NCBI RefSeq assembly: GCF_051401765.1
Contig: NW_027480423.1
Coordinates: 8,246,001 to 8,310,000 of the forward strand
Reading direction: 5' to 3'
DNA length: 64,000 nt
Source: Calliopsis andreniformis
Taxonomy: Eukaryota; Arthropoda; Insecta; Hymenoptera; Andrenidae
Shown here: positions 1 through 10,730 of the stretch, piece after piece
Position numbering within the stretch: the first letter of the stretch is position 1
Layout of the letters: the number at the start of each line of letters is the position of its first letter
Made by a program: the position numbers and the translations under genes
Notes under the pieces: model-generated
Seen by the model: the letters and a program-made list of their open reading frames with translations, nothing else
The model's database searches: none
Told to the model about the DNA's origin: nothing

Positions 1-3000
1 TACTCGTTTTATACGATGGAAAAACTGTATTACTTAAATCGTATTTTATGCTTCTGGCGTTGACTTCTTATGCCCTAACTCTTCCATCTGGTGGAACAAC
101 GCACTATGGTGAGGCCTAGGTTGCCCGGAACGTAGAAATGACCATAACTTTCACACCGGTATCAATTATTCGTTTTATACGATGGAAAAACCGTTCTATT
201 TATTTTGTATTTTATGCTTCGGCCGTTGACTTCTAAAGCCATAACTATTCGATCTGTTGGAGCAACGCCCTAGGGTGAAGCCTAGGTTGCTCGGAAAGTA
301 GAAATGACCATAAGTTTCATACTGGTTGCAATTATTCGTTATATACGATGGAAAAACTGTTGTATTTATATTGTATTTTATGCTTCTGGCGTTGACTTCT
401 AAGGAACTAACTATTCGATCTGGTGGAGCAACGCAATAGAGTGAAGCCTAGGTTGCCCGGAACGTAGAATTGGCCATCACTTTCAAACTGGTTGCAATTA
501 TTCCTGTTATATGATGGAAACACTGTTGTATTTTTATTGCATTTTATGCTTCGGGCGTTGACTTCTAAGGACCTAACTATTCAATCTGTTGGAGCAACGC
601 CCTAGAGTGAAGCCTGGGTTGCCCGGAACGTAGAAATGACCATAACCTTCATACTGGTTGCAATTATTCGTTTTATATGATGGAAAAACTGTTATATTTA
701 TTATGTATCTTACGCTTCTGGCGTTGACTTCTTAGGCCCTAACAATTCGATCTGGTTTAACAACGCCCTAGAATGAAGCCTAGGTTGCCTGGAACGTATA
801 GATGACCATCACTTTCACACGGGTTGCAATTATTCCTGTTATAGGATGGAAAGACTGTTGTATTTTTATTGTATTTTATGCTTCAGGCGTTGACTTCTGA
901 GGCCGTAGCTATTCGATGTGGTGGAAGAACGCCACAGAGTGAAGCCTAGGTTGCCCGGAACGTAGAAATGACCATAACTTTCATACTGGTTGCAATTATT
1001 CGTTTTATATGATGGAAGAACTGTTGTATTTATATTGTATTTTGTGCTGCTGGCGTTCACTTCTTAGGCCCTAACTATTCGATCTGGTGGAGCAACGCCC
1101 TAGGGTGAAGTCTAGGTTGCTCGGAAAGTAGAAATGACCATAAGTTTCATACTGGTTGTAATTATTTGTTTTATACGATGGAAAAACTGTTGTATTTATA
1201 TTGTATTTTATGCTTCTGGCGTTGACTTCTAAGGCACTAACTATACGATCCAGTGGAGCCACGCCGTAGAGTGAAGCCTAGGTTGCTCGGAACGTAGAAT
1301 TGGCCATCACTTTCAAACTGGTTGCAATAATTCCTGATATACGATGGGAAAACTGTTGCATCTTTATTGTATTTTATGCTTCTGGCGTTGACTTCTAAGG
1401 CCATAACTATTCGATCTGGTGGAGCAACGCCCTAGAGTGAAGCCTAGGTTGCCCGGAAAGTAGAAATGACTATAACTTTCACACTGGTTGCAATTATTCG
1501 TCTTATACGATGGAAAAACTGTTACATTTATATTGTATTTTATGCTTCTGGCGGTGCCTTCTTAGGCCCTAAGTGTTCGATCTGGTGGTGCAACGCCCTA
1601 GAGTGAAGCCTAGGTTGCCCGGAACGTAAAAATGATCATCACTTTCAAACTGGTTGCAATTAATCCTTTTATACGATGGAAAAACTGTTGTATTTATATT
1701 GCATTTTATGCTTCGGGCGTAGACTTCTATGGCCCTACCTATTCGATCTGGTGGAGCAACACCCTACAGAGAAGCCTAGGTTGCCCGGAACGTAGATATG
1801 ACCATAACCTTCACACAGGTTGCAATTATTCGTTTTCTACGATGGAAAAGCTGTTGTATTTATATTGTATTTTATGCTTCCGGTGTTGTCTTCTTAGACC
1901 CTAACTCTTCGATCTGTTGGAGCAACGCCCTAGGGTGAAGCCTAGGTTGCCCGGAGAGTAGAAATGACCATACCTTTCATACTGGTTGCCATTATTTGTT
2001 CTATACGATGGAAAAGCTGTTGTATTTATACTTATTTTATGCTTCTGGCGCTGACTTCTTATGCCCTAACTATTCCATCTGGTGGAACAACGCCCTAGGG
2101 TGAAGCCTGGGTTGCCCGGAACGTAGAAATGGCCATAACTTTCTCACCGGTAGCAATTATTCGTTTTATACGATGGAAAAACTGTTCTATTTATTTTGTA
2201 TTTTATGCTTCGGGCGTTGACTTCTAAGGCCCTAACTATTCAATCTGCTGGAGCAACGCCCTAGGGTGAACCCTAGGTTGCCCGGAAAGTAGAAATAACC
2301 ACAACTTTCATACTTGTTGCAATTATTCGTTTTATACGATGGAAAAACTGTTATATTTATATTATATTTTATGCTTCTGGCGTTGACTTCTTAGGCCCTA
2401 ACTATTCGATCTGGTGGATCGACGCCCTAGAGTGAAGCCTAGGTTGTCCGGAACGTACAAATGACCATCACTTTCACACGCGTTGCAATTATTCCTGTTA
2501 TAGGATGGAAAGACTGTTGTATTTTTATTGTATTTTATGCTTCGGGCGTTGTCTTCTAAGGCCGTAGATATTAGCTGTGGTGGAGCAACACACTACAGTG
2601 ACGCCTAGGTTGCCCGGAACGTAGAAATGACCATTAATTTCACAATGTTTGCAATTATTCATTTTATACAATGGAAAAGCGGTTGTACTTGTATTGTGTT
2701 TTATTCTTCTGGCGTTGAATTCCAAGTCCATAGCTATTCGATCTGGTGGAGCAACACCCTAGAGTGAAACCTAGGTTGCTCGGAATGTAGAGATGGCTTT
2801 AACTTTCACACTGGTCCCAATTATTCGTTTTATACGATGGAAAAGCTGTTGTATTTTGTATCGTATTTTATGCTTCGGGCGTTGACTTCTATAGCCCTAC
2901 CTATTCGATCTGGTGGAGCAGCACCCTTCAGTCAAGCCTAGGTTGCCCGGAACGTAGAAATGACCATGACATTCACACCGGTTGCAATTATTCCTGTTAT

Positions 3001-4330
3001 ATGATGGAAACACTGTTGTATTTTTTTTGCATTTTATGGTTCGGGCGTTGACTTCTAAGGCCCTAGCTACTCAATCTGTTGGCGCAACGTCCTAGGGTGA
3101 TGCCTATGTTGCTCGGAAAGTAGAAATGACCATAAGTTTCATACTGGTTGCAATTATTCGTTTTATACGTTGGAAAAACTGTTGTATTTATATTGTATTT
3201 TATGCTTCTGGCGATGACTTCTAAGGCACTAACTATTCGATCTGGTGGAGCAACGCCCTAGAGTGATGCCTAGGTTTCCCGGAAGGTAGAATTGGCCATC
3301 ACTTTCATACTGGTTGCAATTATTCGTTTTATACGATGGAAAAACTGTTGTATTTATATTGTATTTTATGCTTCTGGCGTTGACTTCTAAGGCACTAACT
3401 ATTCGACATGGTGGAGCAACGCCCTAGAGTGAAGCCTAGGTTGCCCGGAACGTAGAATTGGCCATCACTTTCAAGCTGGTTCAATTATTCCTGTTATATG
3501 ATGGAAACTCTGTTGTATCTTTATTGCATTTTATGCTTCGGATGTTGACTTCTAAGGCCCTAACTATCCAATCTGTTGGAGCAACGCCCTAGGGTGAAGC
3601 CTAGCTTGCTCGGAAAGTAGAAATGACCATAAGTTTCATACTGGTTGCAATTATTCGTTTTATACGATGGAAAAGCTGTTGTATTTATATCGCATTTTAT
3701 GCTTCTGGCGTTGACTTCTTGGGCCGTAACTATTCGGTCTGTTGGAGCAACGCCCTGGAGTGAAACCCAGGTTGCCCGGAACGTAGAATTGGCCATCACT
3801 TTAAAACTGGTTGCAGTTATTCCTGTTATATGATGGATACACTGTTGCATTTTTTTTGCATTTTATGGTTCGGGCGTTGACTTCTAAGGCCCTAACTATT
3901 CAATCGGTTGGAGCAACGCCCTAGGGTGAAGTCTAGGTTGCTCGGAAAGTAGAAATGACCATAAGTTTCATACTGGTTGTAATTATTTGTTTTATACGAT
4001 GGAAAAACTGTTGTATTTATATTGTATTTTATGCTTCTGGCGTTGACTTCTAAGGCACTAACTATTCGATCTGGTGGAGCCACGCCCTAGAGTGATGCCT
4101 AGGTTGCCCGGAACGTAGAATTGGCCGTCACTTTCAAACTGGTTGCAATTATTCCTGTTATATGATGGAAACACTGTTGTATGTTTTTTGCGTTTTATGG
4201 TTCTGGCGTTGACTTCTAAGGCCCTAACTATTCGATCTGGTGGAGCAACGCCCTAGAGTGAAGCCTAGGTTGCCCGGAAAGTAGAAATGACTATAACCTT
4301 CACACAGGTTGCAATTATTCGTTTTCTACG
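1..4330. repeat. Left flank: diverged monomers
   Basis: About 26 monomers that differ from one another at many positions and show no nearly identical higher-order unit. Weak older periodicities can be seen. The monomer near 1080-1260 resembles 3900-4085 (offset about 2821 bp, 17 monomers). The stretch 1321-1600, with the rare variant caataattcctgatatacg, resembles 4473-4750 (offset about 3152 bp, 19 monomers). Variants such as gaggccgtagctattcgatg near 898 are also common in the right flank but were not seen in the core. A single-base deletion (ggttcaattattcc, near 3480) marks one monomer. No genes were found. Confidence 0.85.
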
Positions 4331-7300
4331 ATGGAAAAGCTGTTGTATTTATATTGTATTTTATGCTTCGGGCGTTGACTTCTAAGGCCCTAACTAATCC
4401 ATCTGGTGGAGCAACGCCCTAGAGTGAAGCCTAGGTTGCACGGAACAATGATATGCCATTACTTTCACACTGGTTGCAATAATTCCTGATATACGATGGG
4501 AAAACTGTTGCATCTTTATTGTATTTTACGCTTCTGGCGTTGACTTCTAAGGCCCTAACTATTCGATCTGGTGGAGCAACGCGCTAGAGTGAAGCCTAGG
4601 TTGCCCGGAACGTAGAAATGTCCATCACTTTCAAACTGGTTGCAATTATTCGTTTTATACGATGTAAAAACTGTTGTATTGATATTGTATTTTATGCTTC
4701 TGGCGTTGCCTTCTTAGGCCCTAACTGTTCGATTTGGTGGAACAACGCCCTAGAGTGAGGCCTAGGTTAGCCGGAACGTAGAAATGACCAGTACTTTCAC
4801 ACTGTTTGCAGTTATTCCTGCTATACGATGGAAAAACTGTTGCATCTTTATTGAATTTTATGCTTCTGGCGTTGACTTCTAAGGCCCTAACTACCTTATC
4901 TGGTGGATCAACGCCCTAGAGTGAAGCCTAGGTTGCTCGGAATGTAGAAATGACCATAACATTCACACTGGTTGAAATTATTCGTTTTATACGATGGAAA
5001 ATCTGTTATATTTATATTGATTTTTATGCTTCTGGCGTTGATTTCTTAGGCCCTAACTATTCAATCTGGTGGAACAACGCCCTAGAGTGAGGCCTAGGTT
5101 GCCCGGAACGTAGAAATGACCATCACTTCCATACTGATTGCAATTATTCGTTTTATACGATGGTAAAGCTGTTGCATTTATATCGTATTTTATGCTTCTG
5201 GCGTTGACTTCCTAGGCCGTAACTATTCGGTCTGGTGGAGCGACGCCCTGTAGTGAAACCTAGGTTGCCGGGAACGTAGAATTGGCCATCACTTTCAAAC
5301 TGGTTGCAATTATTCCTGACATATGATGGAAACACTGTTGTATTTTTTTTGCATTTTATGTTTCGGGCGTTGACTTCTAAGGCCCTAACTATTCAATCTG
5401 TTGGAGCAACGCCCTAGTGTGAAGCCTAGCTTGCTCGGAAAGTAGTAATGACCATAAGTTTCATACTGGTTGCAATTATTCGTTTTATACGATAGAAAAG
5501 CTGTTGTATTTATATCGTATTTTATGCTTCTGGCGTTGACTACTTAGGCCGTAACTATTCGGTCTTGTGGAGCAACGCCCTGGAGTGAAACCTACGTTGC
5601 CCGGAACGTAGAATTGTGCATCACTTTCAAACTGGTAGCAACTATTCCTTATATATGGTGGAAACACTGTTGTATTTATTTTGCATTTTATGGTTCGGGC
5701 GTTGACTTCTAAGGCCCTAACTATTCAATCTGTTGGAGCAACGCCCTAGGGTGAAGCCAATGTTTCTCGGAAAGTAGAAATGTCCATAAGTTTTATACTG
5801 GTTGCAATTATTCGTTTTATACGATGGAAAAAAAGTTGTATTTATATTGTATTTTATGCTTCTGGCGTTGACTTCTAAGGCACTAACTATTCGATCTGGT
5901 GGAGCAACGCAATAGAGTGATGCCTAGGTTGCCCGGAACGTAGAATTGGCCATCAATATCAAACTGGTTGCAATTATACCTGTTATATGATGGAAACACT
6001 GCTGTATTTTTTTTGCATTTTATGGTTCGGGCGTTAACTTCTAAGGCCCTAACTATTCAATCCGCTGGAGCAACGCCCTAGGGTGAAGAATAGGTTGCTC
6101 GGAAAGTTGAAATGACCATAAGTTTCATACTGGTTGCAATTATTCGTTTTATACGATGGACAAACTGTTGTATTTATATTGTATTTTATGCTTCTGGCGT
6201 TGACTTCTAAGGCACTAACTATTCGATCTGGTGGAGCAACGCTCTAGAGTGAAGCCCAGGTTGCCCGGAACGTAGAATTGGCCATCACTTTCAAACTGGT
6301 TGCAATTATTCCTGATATATGAAGGAAACACCGTTGTATTTTTTTTGCATTTTATGGTTCGGGCGTTTACTTCTAAGGCCCTAACTATTCAATCTGTTGG
6401 AGCAATGCCCTAGGGTGAAGCCTAGGTTGCTCGGAAAGTAGAAATGTCCATAAGCTTCATACTGGTTGCAATTATTCGTTTTATACGATGGAAGAACAGT
6501 TGTATTTATATTGTATTTTATGCTTCTGGCGTTGACTTCTAAGGCACTAACTATTCGATCTGGTGGAACAACGGCCTAGGGTCAAGCCTAGGTGGCCCGG
6601 AACGTAGAAATAACCATAACTTTTACCCTGGTAGCAATTATTCGTTTTATACTATGGAAAAACTGTTGTATTTATATTGTATTTTATGCTTCTGGCGTTC
6701 CCTTCTTAGGCCCTAACTATCCGATCTGGTGGAACAACGGCCTAGTGTGTAGCCTAGGTTGCCCGGAACGTAGAAATAACCATAACTTTTACAGTGGTAG
6801 CAATTATTCGTTTTATACTATGGAAAAACTGTTATATTTATTTTGTATTTAATGCTTCGGGCGTTGACTTCTACGGCCCTAACTATTCAATCTGTTGGAG
6901 CAACACCCTAGGATGAAGCCTAGGTAGCTCGGAAAGTAGAAATGACCATAAGTTTCATACTGGTTGCAATTATTCGTTTTATACGATGGAAAAACAGTTG
7001 TATTTATATTGTATTTTATTCTTCTGGCGTTGACTTCTAAGGCACTAACTATTCGATCTGGTGGAGCAACGCAATAGAGTGATACCTAGGTTGCCCGGAA
7101 CGTAGAATTGGCCATCAATTTCAAACTGGTTGCAATTATACCTGTTATATGATGGAAACACTGCTGCATTTTTTTTTGCATTTTATGCCTCGGGCGTTGA
7201 CTTCTAAGGCACTAACTATTCAATCTGTTGGAGCAATGCCCTAGGGTGAAGCCCAACTTGCTCGGAAAGTAGAAATGACCATAAGTTTCATACTGGTTGC

Positions 7301-8808
7301 AATTATTCGTTTTATACGATGGAAAAGCTGTTGCATTTATATCGTATTTTGTGCTTCTGGCGTTGACTTCTTAGGCCGTAACTATTCGGTCTGGTGGAGC
7401 AACGCCCTGTAGTGAAACCTATGTTGCCCGGAACGTAGAAATGACCATCACTTTCAAACTGCTTGCAATTATTCCTGATATATGATGGAAACACTGTTGT
7501 ATTTTTTTTGCATTTTATGGTTCTGGCGTTGACTTCTAAGGCCCTAACTATTCAATCTGTTGGAGCAACGCCCGAGGGTGAAGCCTAGGTTGCTCGGAAA
7601 GTAGAAATGTCCATAAGTTTCATACTGGTTGCAATTATTCGTTTTATACGATGGAAAAACTGTTGTATTTATATTGTATTTTATGCTTCTGGCGTTGACT
7701 TCTAAGGCACTAACTATTCGATCTGGTGGAACAACGCCCTAGAGTGAAGCCTATGTTGCCCGGAACGTAGAAATGACCATCACTTTCACACTGCTTGCAA
7801 TTATTCCTGATATATGATGGAAACACTGTTGTATTTTTTTTGCATTTTATGGTTCTGGCGTTGACTTCTAAGGCCCTAACTATTCAATCTGTTGGAGCAA
7901 CGCCCGAGGGTGAAGCCTAGGTTGCTCGGAAAGTAGAAATGTCCATAAGTTTCATACTGGTTGCAATTATTCGTTTTATACGATGGAAAAACTGTTGTAT
8001 TTATATTGTATTTTATGCTTCTGGCGTTGACTTCTAAGGCACTAGCTATTCGATCTGGTGGAGCAACGCCCTAGAGTGAAGCCTATGTTGCCCGGAACGT
8101 AGAAATGAAAATCACTTTCCAACTGACTGCAATTATTCCTGTTATATGATGGAAAATCTGTTGTATTTTTATTGCATTTCATGCTTCGTGCATTGACTTC
8201 TAAGGCCCAAACTATTCAATCTGTTGGAGCACCGCTCTTGGGTGAAGCCTAGGTTGCCCGGAAAGTAGAAATGACCATAGCTTACATACTTGATGCAATT
8301 ATTCGTTTTATACGATGGAAAAACTGTTGTATTTATATTGTATTTTATGCTTCTGGCGTTCCCTTCTTAGGCCCTAACTATCCGATCTGGTGGAACAACG
8401 GCCTAGTGTGAAGCCTAGGTTGCCCGGAACGTAGAAATAACCATAACTTTTACACTGGTAGCAATTATACGTTTTATACTATGGAAAAACTGTTATATTT
8501 ATTTTGTATTTAATGCTTCGGGCGTTGACTTCTAAGGCCCTAACTATTCAATCTGTTGGAGCAACGCCCTAGGGTGAAGCCTAGCTTGCTCGGAAAGTAG
8601 AAATGGCCATAAGTTTCATACTGGTTGCAATTATTCGTTTTATACGATGGAAAAGCTGTTGTATTTAAATCGTATTTTATGTTTCTGGCGTTGACTTCTA
8701 AGGCCCTAACTATTCAATCTGGTGGGACAACGGCCTAGGGTGAAGCCTAGGTTGTCCGGAACGTAGAAATAACCATAACTTTTACACTGGTAGCAATTAT
8801 TCGTTTTA
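4330..8808. repeat. HOR family A, leftmost copy
   Basis: From about 4331 the sequence becomes almost identical to that starting near 11140 (offset 6809) and, through the 3153-bp duplication, to that near 14293. Shared diagnostics include ggaacaatgatatgcc at 4442, 11251 and 14404, and the odd aagccaatgtttctcgg at 5753, 12231 and again near 15384. The second half (7308-8808) matches 16938-18438 and 20593-22093. The match to 18.4 kb stops at about 8808, where cgatgg here faces ctatgg there. This copy differs from the 11-kb copy by an extra 332 bp listed separately. It looks like the oldest surviving copy of the family, an inference from its position and its extra dimer. Confidence 0.85.
5410..5742. 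repeat. Two-monomer (about 332 bp) length variant in the leftmost HOR-A copy
   Basis: Between matching landmarks in the 5.3-5.8 kb copy and the 12.15-12.24 kb copy, the offset falls from 6809 to 6478, a change of 331 bp or two monomers. The additional piece contains gtagtaatgaccataag and a second tcggtcttgtgg-type monomer that the other copies lack. Whether this is an insertion here or a deletion in the ancestor of the later copies cannot be decided from the window. The boundaries are accurate to about one landmark because flanking monomers are similar. Confidence 0.75.
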
Positions 8809-9683
8809 TACGATGGAAAAACTGTTGTATTTATATTGTATTTTATGCTTCTGGCGTTGACTTCTAAGGCACTAACTATTCGATCTGGTGGAGCAACGCC
8901 CTAGAGTGAAGCCTAGGTTGCCCGGAACGTAGAATTGGCCATCACCTTCAAACTGGTTGCAATTATTCCTGATATATGATGGAATCACTATTGTATTTTT
9001 TTTTTGCATTTTATGGTTCGGGCGCTGACTTCTAAGGCCCTAACTCTTCAATCTGTTGGAGCAACGCCAAAGGGTGAAGCCTAGGTTGCTCGGAAAGTAG
9101 AAATGTCCATAAGTTTCATACTGGTTGCAATTATTCGTTTTATACGATGGAAAAACTGTTGTATTTATATTGTATTTTATGCTTCTGGCGTTGACTTCTA
9201 AGGCACTAACTATTCGATCTGGTGGAGCAACGCCCTAGAGTGAAGCCTATGTTGCCCGGAACGTAGAAATGACCATCACTTTCAAACTGCTTGCAATTAT
9301 TCCTGTTATATGATGGAAAATCTGTTGTATTTTATATGCATTTTATGCTTCGGGCATTGACTTCTAAGGCGCTAACTATTCAATCTGTTGGAGCACCGCC
9401 CTAGGGTGAAGCCTAGGTTGCCCGGAAAGTAGAAATGACCATAGCTTACATACTTGATGCAATTATTCGTTTTATATGATGGAAAAACTGTTGTATTTAT
9501 ATTGTATTTTATGCTTCTGGCGCTCCCTTCTTAGGCCCTAACTATCCGATCTGGTGGAACAACGGCCTAGGGTGAAGCCTAGGTTGCCCGGAACGTAGAA
9601 ATAACCATAACTTTTACACTGGTAGCAATTATTCGTTTTATACTATGGAAAAACTGTTCTGTTTATTTTGTATTTAATGCTTC

Positions 9684-9733
9684 GGGCGTTGACTTCTAAG
9701 GCCCTAACTATTCAATCTGTTGGAGCAACGCCC
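9684..9733. other. Inverted repeat inside the monomer (representative copy)
   Basis: gggcgttg (9684-9691) and caacgccc (9726-9733) are perfect 8-bp reverse complements separated by 34 bp. Monomers with ttctggcg in place of ttcgggcg keep a 7-bp version. The same right arm overlaps gcaac (9725-9729), which is complementary to gttgc (9749-9753) 19 bp further on. One arm could therefore pair with either neighbour. The arms lie in well-kept parts of nearly every monomer I looked at. Hairpin or cruciform formation is possible but unproven, and short dyads can persist simply because the monomer is copied. Confidence 0.6.
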
Positions 9734-9749
9734 TAGGGTGAAGCCTAGG
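9731..9749. other. Paired CCTAGG palindromes in type-a monomers (representative copy)
   Basis: ccctaggg (9731-9738) is a perfect 8-bp palindrome and cctagg recurs at 9744-9749, 12 bp from the first inner cctagg. Type-b monomers read ccctagag and keep only the second site. The presence or absence of the first palindrome is therefore a convenient marker of monomer type along the core. Confidence 0.7.
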
Positions 9750-9796
9750 TTGCTCGGAAAGTAGAAATGACCATAAGTTTCATACTGGTTGCAATT

Positions 9797-9813
9797 ATTC
9801 GTTTTATACGATG
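9797..9813 (+). other. CENP-B-box-like 17-mer (representative copy)
   Basis: The 17 bases attcgttttatacgatg match the mammalian CENP-B box pattern NTTCGNNNNANNCGGGN at 7 of its 9 fixed positions: TTCG, the central A and the CG match, while the last two G positions read A and T. Equivalent copies begin at 168 and recur in most monomers of the flanks and in about every second monomer of the core. In the alternate core monomers the segment reads attcctgttatatgatg, which loses both CG pairs. The family pattern is established for mammals. A binding role here is inference, and a chance resemblance is quite possible. Confidence 0.35.
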
Positions 9814-10730
9814 GAAAAACTGTTGTATTTATATTGTATTTTATGCTTCTGGCGTTGACTTCCAAGGCACTAACTATTCGATCTGGTGGAGCAACGCCCT
9901 AGAGTGAAGCCTAGGTTGCCCGGAACTTTGAATTGGCCATCACTTTCAAACTGGTTGCAATTATTCCTGTTATATGATGGAAACACTGTTGTATTTTTTT
10001 TGCATTTTATGGTTCGTGCGTTGACTTCTAAGGCCCTCACTATTCAATCTGTTGGAGCAACGCCCTAGGGTGAAGCCTAGGTTGCTCGGAAAGTAGAAAT
10101 GTCCATAAGTTTCTTCCTGGTTGCAATTATTCGTGTTATACGATTTAAAAACTGTTGTATTTATATTGTATTTTATGCTTCTGGCGTTGACTTCTAAGGC
10201 ACTATCTATTCGATCTGGTGGAGCAACGCGCTAGGGTGAAGCCTAGGTTGCTCGGAAAGTAGATATGACCATAAGTTTCATACTGGTTGCATTTATTCGT
10301 TTTATACGATGGAAAAACTGTTGTATTTATATTGTATTTTATGCTTCTGGCGTTGACTTCTAAGGCACTAACTATTCGATCTGGTGGAGCAACGCCCTAG
10401 AGTGAAGCCTAGGTTGCCCGGAACGTAGAATTGGCCATCACCTTCAAACTGGTTGCAATTATTCCTGATATATGATGGAATCGCTATTGTATTTTTTTTT
10501 GCATTTTATGGTTCGGGCGCTGACTTCTAAGGCCCTAACTCTTCAATCTGTTGGAGCAACGCCAAAGGGTGAAGCCTAGGTTCCTCGGAAAGTAGAAATG
10601 TCCATAAGTTTCATACTGGTTGCCATTATTCGTTTTATACGATGGAAAAACTGTTGTATTTATATTGTATTTTATGCTTCTGGCGTTGACTTCTAAGGCA
10701 CTAACTATTCGATCTGGTGGACCAACGCCC

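Noticed and set aside
8985..9010. T tracts of 8-10 bases as retroelement poly-A tails
   Set aside because: They sit at a fixed place inside each type-b/type-a junction, have no flanking target-site duplications, and simply lengthen or shorten by one base between copies.
9684..9733. Inverted repeat as a bacterial terminator, or the array as a CRISPR
   Set aside because: The loop is 34 bp, no U-tract follows, and repeats abut one another without unique spacers. The setting is eukaryotic satellite.
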